From NCBI GenBank assembly GCA_947652855.1, contig CANTEO010000002.1, positions 1-64,000 on the forward strand: DNA of 64,000 bases, given 5' to 3'. Position numbers and translations under genes: made by a program. Shown one piece after another: positions 49,819 to 58,022 of the stretch. This stretch comes from an uncultured Roseburia sp. (GTDB lineage Bacteria; Bacillota; Clostridia; Lachnospirales; Lachnospiraceae). The notes under the pieces were generated by a model. It searched no databases, was not told where the DNA came from, and saw nothing but the letters and a program-made list of their open reading frames with translations. Each line of letters begins with the position of its first letter. Positions within the stretch are counted from its first letter, which is position 1.

Positions 49819-51570
49819 ATGGGTAAGAAGAAGGCAGGAGTTGTATGTTTGGCGATTCTGGCCGCAGCAGGCGCAGCTGGGGGCATCTGGTATTTTTTAG
49901 AGAATGACGGGAAAGACAGCAATGACAGGGTCTATGTGGAGAAGGTGTCCGCCGTGATGGGAAATGCGACCGGAGTGCAGAACCGATATTCAGGCGTGGT
50001 GCAGCCACAGGAGACAGTGGACGTGAATACGGATTCGGAGCGCACCGTAGGGGAGGTTTTAGTGGCGGTTGGCGATTCTGTGGAGGAGGGCCAGTTGCTG
50101 TTTCGTTACGATACGGATGAAGTAAGCCTGGAATTGGAGCAGGCGAAGCTGGAGCTTGAGAATCAGGACATTGAGATCAGCAATTACAATAAGCAGATTC
50201 AGGAGCTTGAGACAGAGCGGAAAGCGGCTCCTGAGGCGGATAGATTTGAATATACGACGCAGATACAGACGATTCAGACGCAGATTAAGCAGGCAGAATT
50301 TGAAAAATCCAGCAAGAAGCTGGAGATGGACCGGCTTCAGAAAAAGGTGGACAATGCGGATGTGACAAGCCCGGCGTCCGGCGTGATTAAATCCATCAAC
50401 GATGGAAATAGCCCGGAGGCGGAGTATGAGTCAAGCGCGTTCATCACGATTCTCTCTACCGGGGAATACCGGATCAAGGGAAAGGTCAATGAGCAGAACG
50501 CGGGCATGATTACAAGCGGCACAAGCGTGATTATCCGTTCCCGGGTGGATGAGGAGGTTACCTGGGGAGGCACGGTGGATCGGCTGGATACTGAGGAGTC
50601 GTCCGGCTCATCCGATAACAATATGATATCGTCGGATTCGGATGGGGAAATGAACTCGTCGAGCAGCTATCCGTTTTATGTGACGTTAGACGACGCGGAA
50701 GGGCTGATGTTGGGGCAGCACGTGATTATTGAGCTGGATGAGGGGCAGACGGAGGCAAAAGAGGGAATTTGGCTTTATAGCGGCTATATCGTGTTTGACG
50801 AAGCCGGCGATGGCCAGGGGGAATCCATCGAGGGGGCTTCGGAATGGGGCGGCAGTTTCGATATGGAGCCTGCATACAGCATGGCAGGCTCAAGTGACAT
50901 GGAGGATTCCTTTGATGATTCTTTGTATGGGGATGATACAGAAGATTGGTCGGATTATGAGACGGATACGGAAGACTGGTCGGATTATTTGACAGATCTG
51001 ATGCCGGAATATGGGTCGGAGGCCGGAATGCCGCAGGAGGGCTCGGCTGCTTTCGTTTGGGCGGATGACGGCAATGGAAGGCTTGAAAAACGGCCGGTGG
51101 TTTTGGGCGAATATGACGGAATGCTGGATATGTATGAGATTTTGTCCGGCTTAACGGAGGATGACTTGATCGCCTGGCCGATGGAAGGGCTGTATGAAGG
51201 CGTGAAGACCGTGACGGACATGGAAGAGGTGGACTATTCCTCGGGCCTGTACAATCAAAATGGCACAGAGGGCATGATGGACGACGGCATGATGGATGAA
51301 GGCTTCGATGGGATGGAGTATGATGAATCTATGGATTCGGAGTTTTCGGAAGAGTATATTGAGGATTCGGAAAACACGATATACTCAGAAGACGGGACGG
51401 TGGATGAAGGATACGATGAGGATGGGAGCGGCGGCGACGCATCTTATGAATCGGACAGCGACGGGCAGGGCAGCGCGGGAGGCTCTGAAGAAGAGAGCGG
51501 CGGCCTGCGCGGCGACGACAAGAAAGTTGTGGAGCTTGAGGACTTTCTAAAGGCGGGGGAACGGCAATGA
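49819..51570 (+). CDS. MacA/HlyD-type efflux adaptor with long acidic insertions
   Basis: A 583-residue membrane-fusion-type adaptor. Features: N-terminal signal anchor (about 7-26), barrel-sandwich segment (GEVLVAVGDSVEEGQLLFRYD), a coiled-coil hairpin (about 95-175), the second half of the sandwich (DVTSPASGVIKSI) and a beta-barrel part (about 205-310). Two stretches are unusual: about 330-400 and 475-565 are extremely acidic and rich in Asp, Glu, Ser, Tyr, Met and Gly (for example TEDWSDYETDTEDWSDY). AGGAGG precedes the start. Its stop overlaps the ATPase gene by 4 bases. Together with the next three genes it forms a MacAB-like export operon. In a cell without an outer membrane, the adaptor would work between membrane and wall. 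Confidence 0.85.
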   Translation: MGKKKAGVVCLAILAAAGAAGGIWYFLENDGKDSNDRVYVEKVSAVMGNATGVQNRYSGVVQPQETVDVNTDSERTVGEVLVAVGDSVEEGQLLFRYDTDEVSLELEQAKLELENQDIEISNYNKQIQELETERKAAPEADRFEYTTQIQTIQTQIKQAEFEKSSKKLEMDRLQKKVDNADVTSPASGVIKSINDGNSPEAEYESSAFITILSTGEYRIKGKVNEQNAGMITSGTSVIIRSRVDEEVTWGGTVDRLDTEESSGSSDNNMISSDSDGEMNSSSSYPFYVTLDDAEGLMLGQHVIIELDEGQTEAKEGIWLYSGYIVFDEAGDGQGESIEGASEWGGSFDMEPAYSMAGSSDMEDSFDDSLYGDDTEDWSDYETDTEDWSDYLTDLMPEYGSEAGMPQEGSAAFVWADDGNGRLEKRPVVLGEYDGMLDMYEILSGLTEDDLIAWPMEGLYEGVKTVTDMEEVDYSSGLYNQNGTEGMMDDGMMDEGFDGMEYDESMDSEFSEEYIEDSENTIYSEDGTVDEGYDEDGSGGDASYESDSDGQGSAGGSEEESGGLRGDDKKVVELEDFLKAGERQ

Positions 51571-52241
51571 TATTGGATTTAAAGCATATTTTTAAAGATT
51601 ACGCTTCAGATAAGCTCGTTGTCCCGGTCTTAAAAGATGTGACGCTTCAGGTGGAGGAAGGCGAATATGCGGCGATCATGGGGCCGTCCGGCTCCGGGAA
51701 GACGACGCTTATGAATATCATTGGCTGCCTGGACCGCCCGACTTCAGGAGAATTTTTTCTGGCTGGCACGAATGTGCTGGAGCTAAAGGACAAGGAGCTT
51801 TCCGGCTTGCGCTTAAATAGGATTGGCTTTGTGTTCCAGAGCTTTCATTTGATGCCAAGGGAGACCGCGCTGGAAAATGTGTCTTTGCCGCTTAGCTACG
51901 CAGGCATAAAGAAGAAGGAGCGGCGGGAGCGCGCCTTAAGGGCTTTAGCCAGAGTGGGCCTTGAGGATCGGGCGACTTTTATGCCGACGCAGCTTTCCGG
52001 AGGGCAGAAGCAGCGCGTCGCCATTGCGCGGGCCATGGTGAACAATCCGAAAATCCTGCTTGCGGATGAGCCGACGGGGGCGTTGGACTCTAAGTCCGGC
52101 GCGCAGATTATGGAGCTGTTCCGGCGGCTGAATGAAGAAGGCGTTACAATTGTCATGATCACACATGATAAAAAGATAGCGGATCACGCGAAACAGGTGT
52201 ATCATATCATAGATGGGGAGATTTCCAGGAGAGGAGACTGA
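51567..52241 (+). CDS. MacB/LolD-type ABC transporter ATPase
   Basis: The 224-residue subunit has Walker A GPSGSGKT near residue 39, Q-loop GFVFQSFHL, signature LSGGQKQRVA, Walker B ILLADEPTGALD with the SKSG continuation typical of the MacB/LolD group, and the switch His in MITHDKK. It energises the MacB-like permease at 53905. Start codon overlaps the upstream adaptor stop (ATGA); the second adaptor begins 2 bases after its stop, so the four genes are tightly coupled. Confidence 0.95.
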   Translation: MILDLKHIFKDYASDKLVVPVLKDVTLQVEEGEYAAIMGPSGSGKTTLMNIIGCLDRPTSGEFFLAGTNVLELKDKELSGLRLNRIGFVFQSFHLMPRETALENVSLPLSYAGIKKKERRERALRALARVGLEDRATFMPTQLSGGQKQRVAIARAMVNNPKILLADEPTGALDSKSGAQIMELFRRLNEEGVTIVMITHDKKIADHAKQVYHIIDGEISRRGD

Positions 52242-52243
52242 CC

Positions 52244-53893
52244 ATGAAGAAAGCGAAGAAGACAGTCATTGTTCTGATTGTGCTGCTTGTCCTTGCCGGG
52301 GCCGCGTCGGGCGGCGTCTATGCGTATCAGAAGTATCAGAGCGACAATACGGTGGTGGAGGTCGTAAGCGTATCGAATTTGAATATGGGATTTTATGGCG
52401 ACTCCATGACGAGCGGGGGCGAGGTATCGGACAATTACGCCCAAAAGGTCTATGCGGAGGACAGCAAGACCGTGAAGGAGATCAAAGTGGCGGAAGGGGA
52501 TGAGGTGAAGATTGGAGATCCTCTCCTTGTATATGATATGCAGGAGACAGAGCTGAAGATAGAGATGAAGCGCCTTGAGATTACGGGAACGAAAAATGAC
52601 ATTACGCTTGCAAAGCGGGAGATTGAGCGGCTCAAGAAGATAAAGCCCGTCGCGAATACGACGACCACCACGCCAGGCCAAAACACCGGCACGACGGGGG
52701 GGAGCTCGTCTTCGGCAAGCAAGCCGACGCCGCCAAAGAAGGAGCCGACGTATGTGCAGATGCAGGTGCAGAAGAAGGATGGCGACGCCTATAATTATAT
52801 TGACAAGACGGCCAAGCCATATCAGGGGGACGGAACCGTGGAGGAGCCGTACCGTTTTTTGTGCACTCAGGAATGCTATGTCCTTGGGGAGTATTTGAAT
52901 TGGCTTGTGCAGAAGGAGCTGGTCGCGTCGTTTGAGATTTGGAGCGGCAACAGCGTGGAGGAAGGCGCTTTGCTGACTTGCTGGACAGTGAACGGCATGG
53001 AGTGGACAACGGTTTCTTCTGATTCCAGATGGCTGGTCGCCACGCAGGAGAAAATGGAGGATAGGGTCGAGATTGAGGAGCCGGAGACTGAGACGCAGAA
53101 GACGAGCGAGACCAGCACGCAGACCGGCAGCAGTCAGACGCAGACGACGGAGGAGACCTATACGGCAGATGAGCTTAGGAGGGAGATCGCAGAAAAGGAG
53201 AGCGAGCTAAAGGAGCTGGAAATTAAGCGGAAAAGCCAGAACTTGGATCTGAAAAGCCTAAAAAAAGCGAAAAAGGCGTCGACCGTGAAGGCAAGCATCA
53301 ACGGCGTGGTGAGGACAGTGGAAGATCCGGAGGATCCGCCGACGGACGGATCCCCCCTGATTGAAATTGCCGGGGCGCAGGGCTTGTATGTAAAGGGTTC
53401 CATAAGCGAGCTGAAATTGGATCAGATAGAGGTTGGGCAGGAGGTTTCTGCAAATTTCTGGGATACGGGACAGATGTATACGGCGGTCATAACGGAGATT
53501 TCGGATTATCCGGCTGACAGCGGCATGGGGTATTATGGAGAGGGGAACCAGAATGTGTCTTATTATGCCTTTACCGCATATATAGAGGATTCAGAGGGCC
53601 TGTCTGACGGGGACTACCTGGAGCTTACGATATCGCCGGGAGAGACGCAGATGAATACGCAGTCGCTGTATATTGAAAAGGCTTATGTTCGGGAAGAGGA
53701 TGGGAGATCCTATGTCTTAAAGGCAGGGGAGGACGGCCGTTTGGTAAAGCAATATGTGCAGACGGGAAGGACCGTGTACGGCACTGGCATCGAAATTAAG
53801 GATGGCTTAAGCGAATCAGACCGCATCGCCTTTCCTTATGGAAAAACGGCGAAAGAAGGGGTGAAGGTGAAGGATGCGGAGAACGGATTTTAG
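52244..53893 (+). CDS. Second MacA/HlyD-type adaptor with a domain inserted in the coiled-coil hairpin
   Basis: The 549-residue protein has a signal anchor (about 5-25), the first sandwich half (KEIKVAEGDEVKIGDPLLVYD), helix 1 of the hairpin (about 98-130), then an insertion of about 170 residues (136-304): a Thr/Gly/Ser/Pro linker and a compact domain (YVQMQVQKKDGDAYNYID ... CYVLGEYLNWLVQKELVASFEIW). A Thr/Gln/Ser linker, helix 2 (about 305-345), the second sandwich half (STVKASINGVVRTV) and a beta-barrel follow. The insertion lies at the hairpin tip, the place that meets TolC in Gram-negative bacteria. The operon therefore encodes two different adaptors. Confidence 0.8.
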   Translation: MKKAKKTVIVLIVLLVLAGAASGGVYAYQKYQSDNTVVEVVSVSNLNMGFYGDSMTSGGEVSDNYAQKVYAEDSKTVKEIKVAEGDEVKIGDPLLVYDMQETELKIEMKRLEITGTKNDITLAKREIERLKKIKPVANTTTTTPGQNTGTTGGSSSSASKPTPPKKEPTYVQMQVQKKDGDAYNYIDKTAKPYQGDGTVEEPYRFLCTQECYVLGEYLNWLVQKELVASFEIWSGNSVEEGALLTCWTVNGMEWTTVSSDSRWLVATQEKMEDRVEIEEPETETQKTSETSTQTGSSQTQTTEETYTADELRREIAEKESELKELEIKRKSQNLDLKSLKKAKKASTVKASINGVVRTVEDPEDPPTDGSPLIEIAGAQGLYVKGSISELKLDQIEVGQEVSANFWDTGQMYTAVITEISDYPADSGMGYYGEGNQNVSYYAFTAYIEDSEGLSDGDYLELTISPGETQMNTQSLYIEKAYVREEDGRSYVLKAGEDGRLVKQYVQTGRTVYGTGIEIKDGLSESDRIAFPYGKTAKEGVKVKDAENGF

Positions 53894-53904
53894 GGGAGGC
53901 AGAT

Positions 53905-55158
53905 ATGTTTGAGAATATACGTTTGTCATTGAAAGGGATTTGGTCCCATAAGATGCGTTCTTTTCTGACGATGCTTGGCATCATCATCGGCATTGCCGCA
54001 ATTATTGCAATTGTGTCCACAATCAAGGGGACGAATGAGCAGATTAAGGAAAACCTGATTGGGTCAGGGGATAATACGGTGAAGATTGCGCTGTATCAGG
54101 GGGATTGGGAGTATGAGATGGGATACGAAGGCGTTCCTGCCGGCATCCCAGTGATTGGAGAGAGCGTGCTGAAAGAGATCAAGTCTTTGGATCATGTCTT
54201 AAACGCGTCGGTATATATGTCCAGGCAGGATTATGACGGGGCATATTATCTGGACACCTCGTTGTCCGGGGGATATATCTTTGGGGTGGACATGAATTAT
54301 TTTGAAACCTGCAGCTACATTATGAAAAAAGGCCGGGGATTTACGGAGGAGGACTATTCCAATTACCGTAAGGTTGCGATTTTGGATCAGGATTCTGCGG
54401 ACGCCCTGTTTCAGGGCGAAGATCCATTGGGCAAGACGATTGAGGTGAAGCGGGAGCCTTACACCGTCATTGGAATTGTAACGCGCTCCAAGGAGTTTGA
54501 GCCGGTCATCAACAGCGTGGAGGATTACTACACCTATACGCAGAATTCTTCCGGCAGGATTTATGTGCCGGATGCGACGTGGCCGATCATATATCAGTTT
54601 GATGAGCCTCAGAACCTGGTGATGCGGGTGGATTCTACAGACAATATGACGACTGCCGGAAAGGAAGGCGCGAACATTCTGAACAGCCATTTGAGCACGA
54701 GTGACGAAACGGTTCGGTATAAGTCGGAAGATTTGCTGGAGCAGGCCAGGAAAATTCAGGAACTGGGAAAGTCCACGAACAGCATGCTCATTTGGATCGC
54801 AGGGATTTCCTTAATTGTCGGGGGAATCGGCGTCATGAATATCATGTTGGTTTCCGTGACGGAACGTACTCAGGAAATCGGGCTGAAAAAAGCGATCGGA
54901 GCCAGGAAGTCCAATATTCTAGGGCAGTTTCTGACGGAGGCGGCAGTGCTTACGAGCATGGGGGGATTATTGGGCGTGGCTTCTGGAATTGGGCTGGCGG
55001 AGGCAATTTCCCGACTGAGTGAGACGCCGGTATCCATCAGTATGCCTGCGGCAGTTGGCGCAGTGCTTTTTTCTATGGTGATTGGCATTGTGTTTGGGAT
55101 GCTGCCTTCTTATAAGGCCGCGAATCTGGATCCGATTGAGGCGTTGCGCCATGAATAG
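53905..55158 (+). CDS. MacB-like ABC permease (FtsX family)
   Basis: The 417-residue permease has the FtsX/MacB plan: first transmembrane helix (about 17-40, SFLTMLGIIIGIAAII), a large extracellular core (about 45-280) and three C-terminal helices (about 293-318, 343-368 and 376-400) with the MNIMLVSVTERTQEIGLKKAIGA motif between the second and third. The ATPase is encoded two genes upstream. Such systems expel antimicrobial peptides, virulence factors or lipoproteins, or transmit mechanical force to wall enzymes; the substrate here is unknown. It has its own ribosome binding site GGGGAGG. Confidence 0.93.
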   Translation: MFENIRLSLKGIWSHKMRSFLTMLGIIIGIAAIIAIVSTIKGTNEQIKENLIGSGDNTVKIALYQGDWEYEMGYEGVPAGIPVIGESVLKEIKSLDHVLNASVYMSRQDYDGAYYLDTSLSGGYIFGVDMNYFETCSYIMKKGRGFTEEDYSNYRKVAILDQDSADALFQGEDPLGKTIEVKREPYTVIGIVTRSKEFEPVINSVEDYYTYTQNSSGRIYVPDATWPIIYQFDEPQNLVMRVDSTDNMTTAGKEGANILNSHLSTSDETVRYKSEDLLEQARKIQELGKSTNSMLIWIAGISLIVGGIGVMNIMLVSVTERTQEIGLKKAIGARKSNILGQFLTEAAVLTSMGGLLGVASGIGLAEAISRLSETPVSISMPAAVGAVLFSMVIGIVFGMLPSYKAANLDPIEALRHE

Positions 55159-55248
55159 GCCGGAAGAAAAGCTTCAAATACGATTGGGGAAAGGATGGAT
55201 GCAGCAGCGGTGAGGCCTGAGGCGAATCTGTTGCAAGAAAGGGGACAT

Positions 55249-56799
55249 ATGGGGAAAAAAAGAGGGAAGAAAAAGAAACAGAGTGAGAATTTTTGGGTGT
55301 TATTTGGATGTGGGGCGACATGCGTCTATTTGGCAGTCATGTTGGGGCTTTTTCCTGTTTTTTATCCAGGGCATCTATTTGGGATCAGCTCCGTCAAGCG
55401 GATGTTTTTCCTGATTGCGTCAGGCGTATTTTTATGCCTGATGTCAGCGCCTGTCGTGGCGCGCGGCCTTGCATATGCGAAAGAAAGGATAAAGGTAAAG
55501 CTTGATGTGTGTGACATATTTGCAGCGGCAAGCCTTCTTTCCGTCGCGCTTTCTTTGGCCGTATCCTTAAATCCGAAAGAGTCGTTCGCGGGGACGACGT
55601 CAGGGAAAGTGGGAGCCCTTGTCATGGGGCTTTGCATTTTGGCATATTTTGTAATAAAATATTGGGCCAGGTATTATGACTGGATCATCAAGACTGCGAT
55701 GGCGGCAAGCGCGTTTATCTATCTGTGCGGGATTTTTTTGACGTGCAAAGTCGATATCCTGGGCATGCAGGATGGCATTCAGGAGGTGCAAAAGGCAGTT
55801 TTCATCAGCCCTCTTGGAAATGTGGATTATAACGTGGCTTATGTGGGCTTAATGCTCTCAGGCGCGATGGCGATGTTCCTTTTGGGGCGCGAAGTGATTC
55901 ATAAATACGCGTTTATGGCTTATTTATTTATCGGATTTTTGGATGTGTTCTGCGTCCGCACAGAGAGCGCGTTGGTTATGATGGCCGCTGTTTTTGCCGT
56001 GCTTTTGTATTTTGCCCTGGAGCGGGAAGAATGGCTGTCGCGTTATTTTTTGATTGCAGGCCTTTTCTTTGGCGCAAATTGTACGATATATTTAATGAAG
56101 CTGCTTTTTAAGGATCATATGTACGATTTTTCCGGAACGCACTTGCTGTTGCTGCGGACGGACGTGATTGTCATGGAGCTATTGCTTGTGGCGGCTTTGC
56201 TTTGGCTGTCAGTCAAGCGAAAGGCGCCGAAAAAAGAAACTTTGACGCGCATAAGGAAGGCGTATGGGATTCTGTTGCTTGCCGGCTTGGCAGCTATCGT
56301 GGTCTTGTTTGTTGTGATGAATGCAGCGTTTCGGGAGAATCCGCCGCAGAATATCCTGGGAAGTCTGGTGGTTGTAGATGATACGGCGACCAGAAGAGGG
56401 TACGCCTGGCTTCGTTCCGTGGAGCTGTTTCAAAAGCTGCCGCTTAAGAATCAGCTGTTTGGCTGCGGCTTAAGTAATTTCTATGATTTTATCTATCCTA
56501 CCTATGGGGAGGATATGCTGAACCGTTTTGCGGCGGTATTCTATGAGCCGCATAATGACTTCCTGCAGGCGTTGGTCTGCACCGGAATCTTTGGAGCGGT
56601 TTCTTTTTTTGGGCTGATTGCGGCTACGATTGTGCGCGCCGTCAGAAAACGGAAGGATCAGGAATTGCAGTTAATGGTCATTTTGGCGTTGACGTCATTT
56701 TTGGTGCAGGGATTGGTGAACACCTACACGATTTTTATTGTGCCGTTGTTGTTTATTGTGATGGGAATGGCCTATATGCCTTCCAAAACGGATGGGTAA
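55249..56799 (+). CDS. O-antigen ligase/polymerase-like membrane protein (Wzy_C type)
   Basis: I favour the ATG at 55249 (MGKKRGKKKKQSENFWVLF), behind GAAAGGGG, over the ATG at 55195. The 516-residue protein is strongly hydrophobic with about 11-12 transmembrane helices, a basic N-terminus and the larger extracellular loop near the C-terminal third (about 385-445, with GYAWLRSVELFQKLP, GCGLSNFYDFIYPTYGE and EPHNDFLQALVCTGI). The EPHNDFLQ motif is typical of Wzy_C/WaaL-like polymerases and ligases, which join polysaccharide units or transfer them to acceptors at the cell surface. No glycosyltransferase genes are adjacent. It may overlap the following azlC start in an operon. Confidence 0.75.
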   Translation: MGKKRGKKKKQSENFWVLFGCGATCVYLAVMLGLFPVFYPGHLFGISSVKRMFFLIASGVFLCLMSAPVVARGLAYAKERIKVKLDVCDIFAAASLLSVALSLAVSLNPKESFAGTTSGKVGALVMGLCILAYFVIKYWARYYDWIIKTAMAASAFIYLCGIFLTCKVDILGMQDGIQEVQKAVFISPLGNVDYNVAYVGLMLSGAMAMFLLGREVIHKYAFMAYLFIGFLDVFCVRTESALVMMAAVFAVLLYFALEREEWLSRYFLIAGLFFGANCTIYLMKLLFKDHMYDFSGTHLLLLRTDVIVMELLLVAALLWLSVKRKAPKKETLTRIRKAYGILLLAGLAAIVVLFVVMNAAFRENPPQNILGSLVVVDDTATRRGYAWLRSVELFQKLPLKNQLFGCGLSNFYDFIYPTYGEDMLNRFAAVFYEPHNDFLQALVCTGIFGAVSFFGLIAATIVRAVRKRKDQELQLMVILALTSFLVQGLVNTYTIFIVPLLFIVMGMAYMPSKTDG

Positions 56800-56803
56800 T
56801 GTG

Positions 56804-57538
56804 ATGAGTGAGTTGATACAAAAGCATAAGTCGGCTTTTTTGGAGGGAATGCGGGATGGGGTCCCAATTGGCTTAGGCTATTTTGCGGTCTCCTTTACGC
56901 TTGGGATCGCCGCTGAGAAATCAGGCTTAAATGCCTGGGAAGGCTTTTTGGCAAGCGCGCTATTGAATGCTTCTGCAGGCGAATACGCAGGCTTTGTGCT
57001 GATTGCCGCCAATGCGTCTTATCTGGAAGTGGGATTTATGGCCTTGATTACAAATGCCCGCTATTTTTTGATGAGCTGCGCTTTAAGCCAAAAATTGAGT
57101 CCCAGAACCCCAATGCGCCATCGTCTGCTGCTCGGCTATGGGATCACAGATGAGCTGTTTGGGATTTCCGTAGCGAGGAAAGGGTTTTTGGATCCCTATT
57201 ATACATATGGGGCGTTCGGCACGGCCGCGCCATGTTGGGCGTTTGGCACAATGCTTGGCGTGCTTGCGGGAAATTTGCTGCCGCTTAGGGCGGTGAGCGC
57301 CTTAAGCGTTGCATTATATGGAATGTTTTTGGCGGTCATCATCCCGCCGTCCAGAAAGAGCAGGACGATTGCGGCTCTTGTCGGGGTCAGCTTTGTCATT
57401 AGCTTCGCCGCTTCGGCTGTGCCGACGACGGCGGCTGTGCCGGAAGGCACAAGGACGATTGCGCTCACTCTGTTGATTTCGGCGGCGGCGGCCCTCATCA
57501 AGCCGGTACATTTGGAGGAGGGTGAAAATGACGCATAA
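56804..57538 (+). CDS. azlC: AzlC-family branched-chain amino acid exporter subunit
   Basis: The 244-residue protein has the AzlC signature near its start (GVPIGLGYFAVSFTLGIAAEKSGLN), then NASAGEYAG, ITNARYFLMSCALSQKL and a DELFGI segment. It has about 6-7 transmembrane helices. With AzlD it exports branched-chain amino acids or related analogues. The start could be 56792 or 56801; 56804 fits GGATGGG best. It overlaps azlD by 11 bases. Confidence 0.9.
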   Translation: MSELIQKHKSAFLEGMRDGVPIGLGYFAVSFTLGIAAEKSGLNAWEGFLASALLNASAGEYAGFVLIAANASYLEVGFMALITNARYFLMSCALSQKLSPRTPMRHRLLLGYGITDELFGISVARKGFLDPYYTYGAFGTAAPCWAFGTMLGVLAGNLLPLRAVSALSVALYGMFLAVIIPPSRKSRTIAALVGVSFVISFAASAVPTTAAVPEGTRTIALTLLISAAAALIKPVHLEEGENDA

Positions 57539-57836
57539 CATATTGATCTATATTTTTGTCATGGCCGCCGTGACGTATCTGATTCGCGTTTTGCCATTGA
57601 CTCTGATCAGAAAGCAGATAAAAAATCAGTTTTTGCAGTCTTTTTTGCATTATGTCCCTTATGTCACGCTTGCAGTGATGACGTTTCCTGCGATCCTGCA
57701 TGCGACTCAGGTGAAGGCATCCGGGGCGTTGGCATTTGCATCTGGAATCGTCGCCGCATATTTTGGCGCGGATTTGTTTCGGGTGTCTCTGCTATGCTGC
57801 GGCGTGGTTTTTGTTTTGGAGCTGTTTTTATGCTGA
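57528..57836 (+). CDS. azlD: AzlD-family branched-chain amino acid exporter subunit
   Basis: The 102-residue small partner of AzlC has three to four transmembrane helices and the AzlD motif TYLIRVLPL near residues 14-22, followed by the conserved YVPYVTLAVMTFPAIL. GGAGGAGGG gives the ATG at 57528 good spacing (a GTG at 57522 is possible). It starts inside the last codons of azlC. The stretch 57837-58022 after it holds no recognisable gene, only an AT-rich region before the M60 gene. Confidence 0.9.
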   Translation: MTHNILIYIFVMAAVTYLIRVLPLTLIRKQIKNQFLQSFLHYVPYVTLAVMTFPAILHATQVKASGALAFASGIVAAYFGADLFRVSLLCCGVVFVLELFLC

Positions 57837-58022
57837 TGCGGATCTGACGGCGGCGGGGGAGCGAACCATGCGTGGCTTTTGGGCATATGATAGTTACGCC
57901 ATGAACAAAGCGGGACGGCGGGATGCATGAGGGGAAAGCACAAGGAGGCGCCCGGTTGGTGAAAGGGAGAAAACGCCTGCTTTTTATGATAGATATTTTA
58001 TATTAGAAAGGATAAGTAGGAG

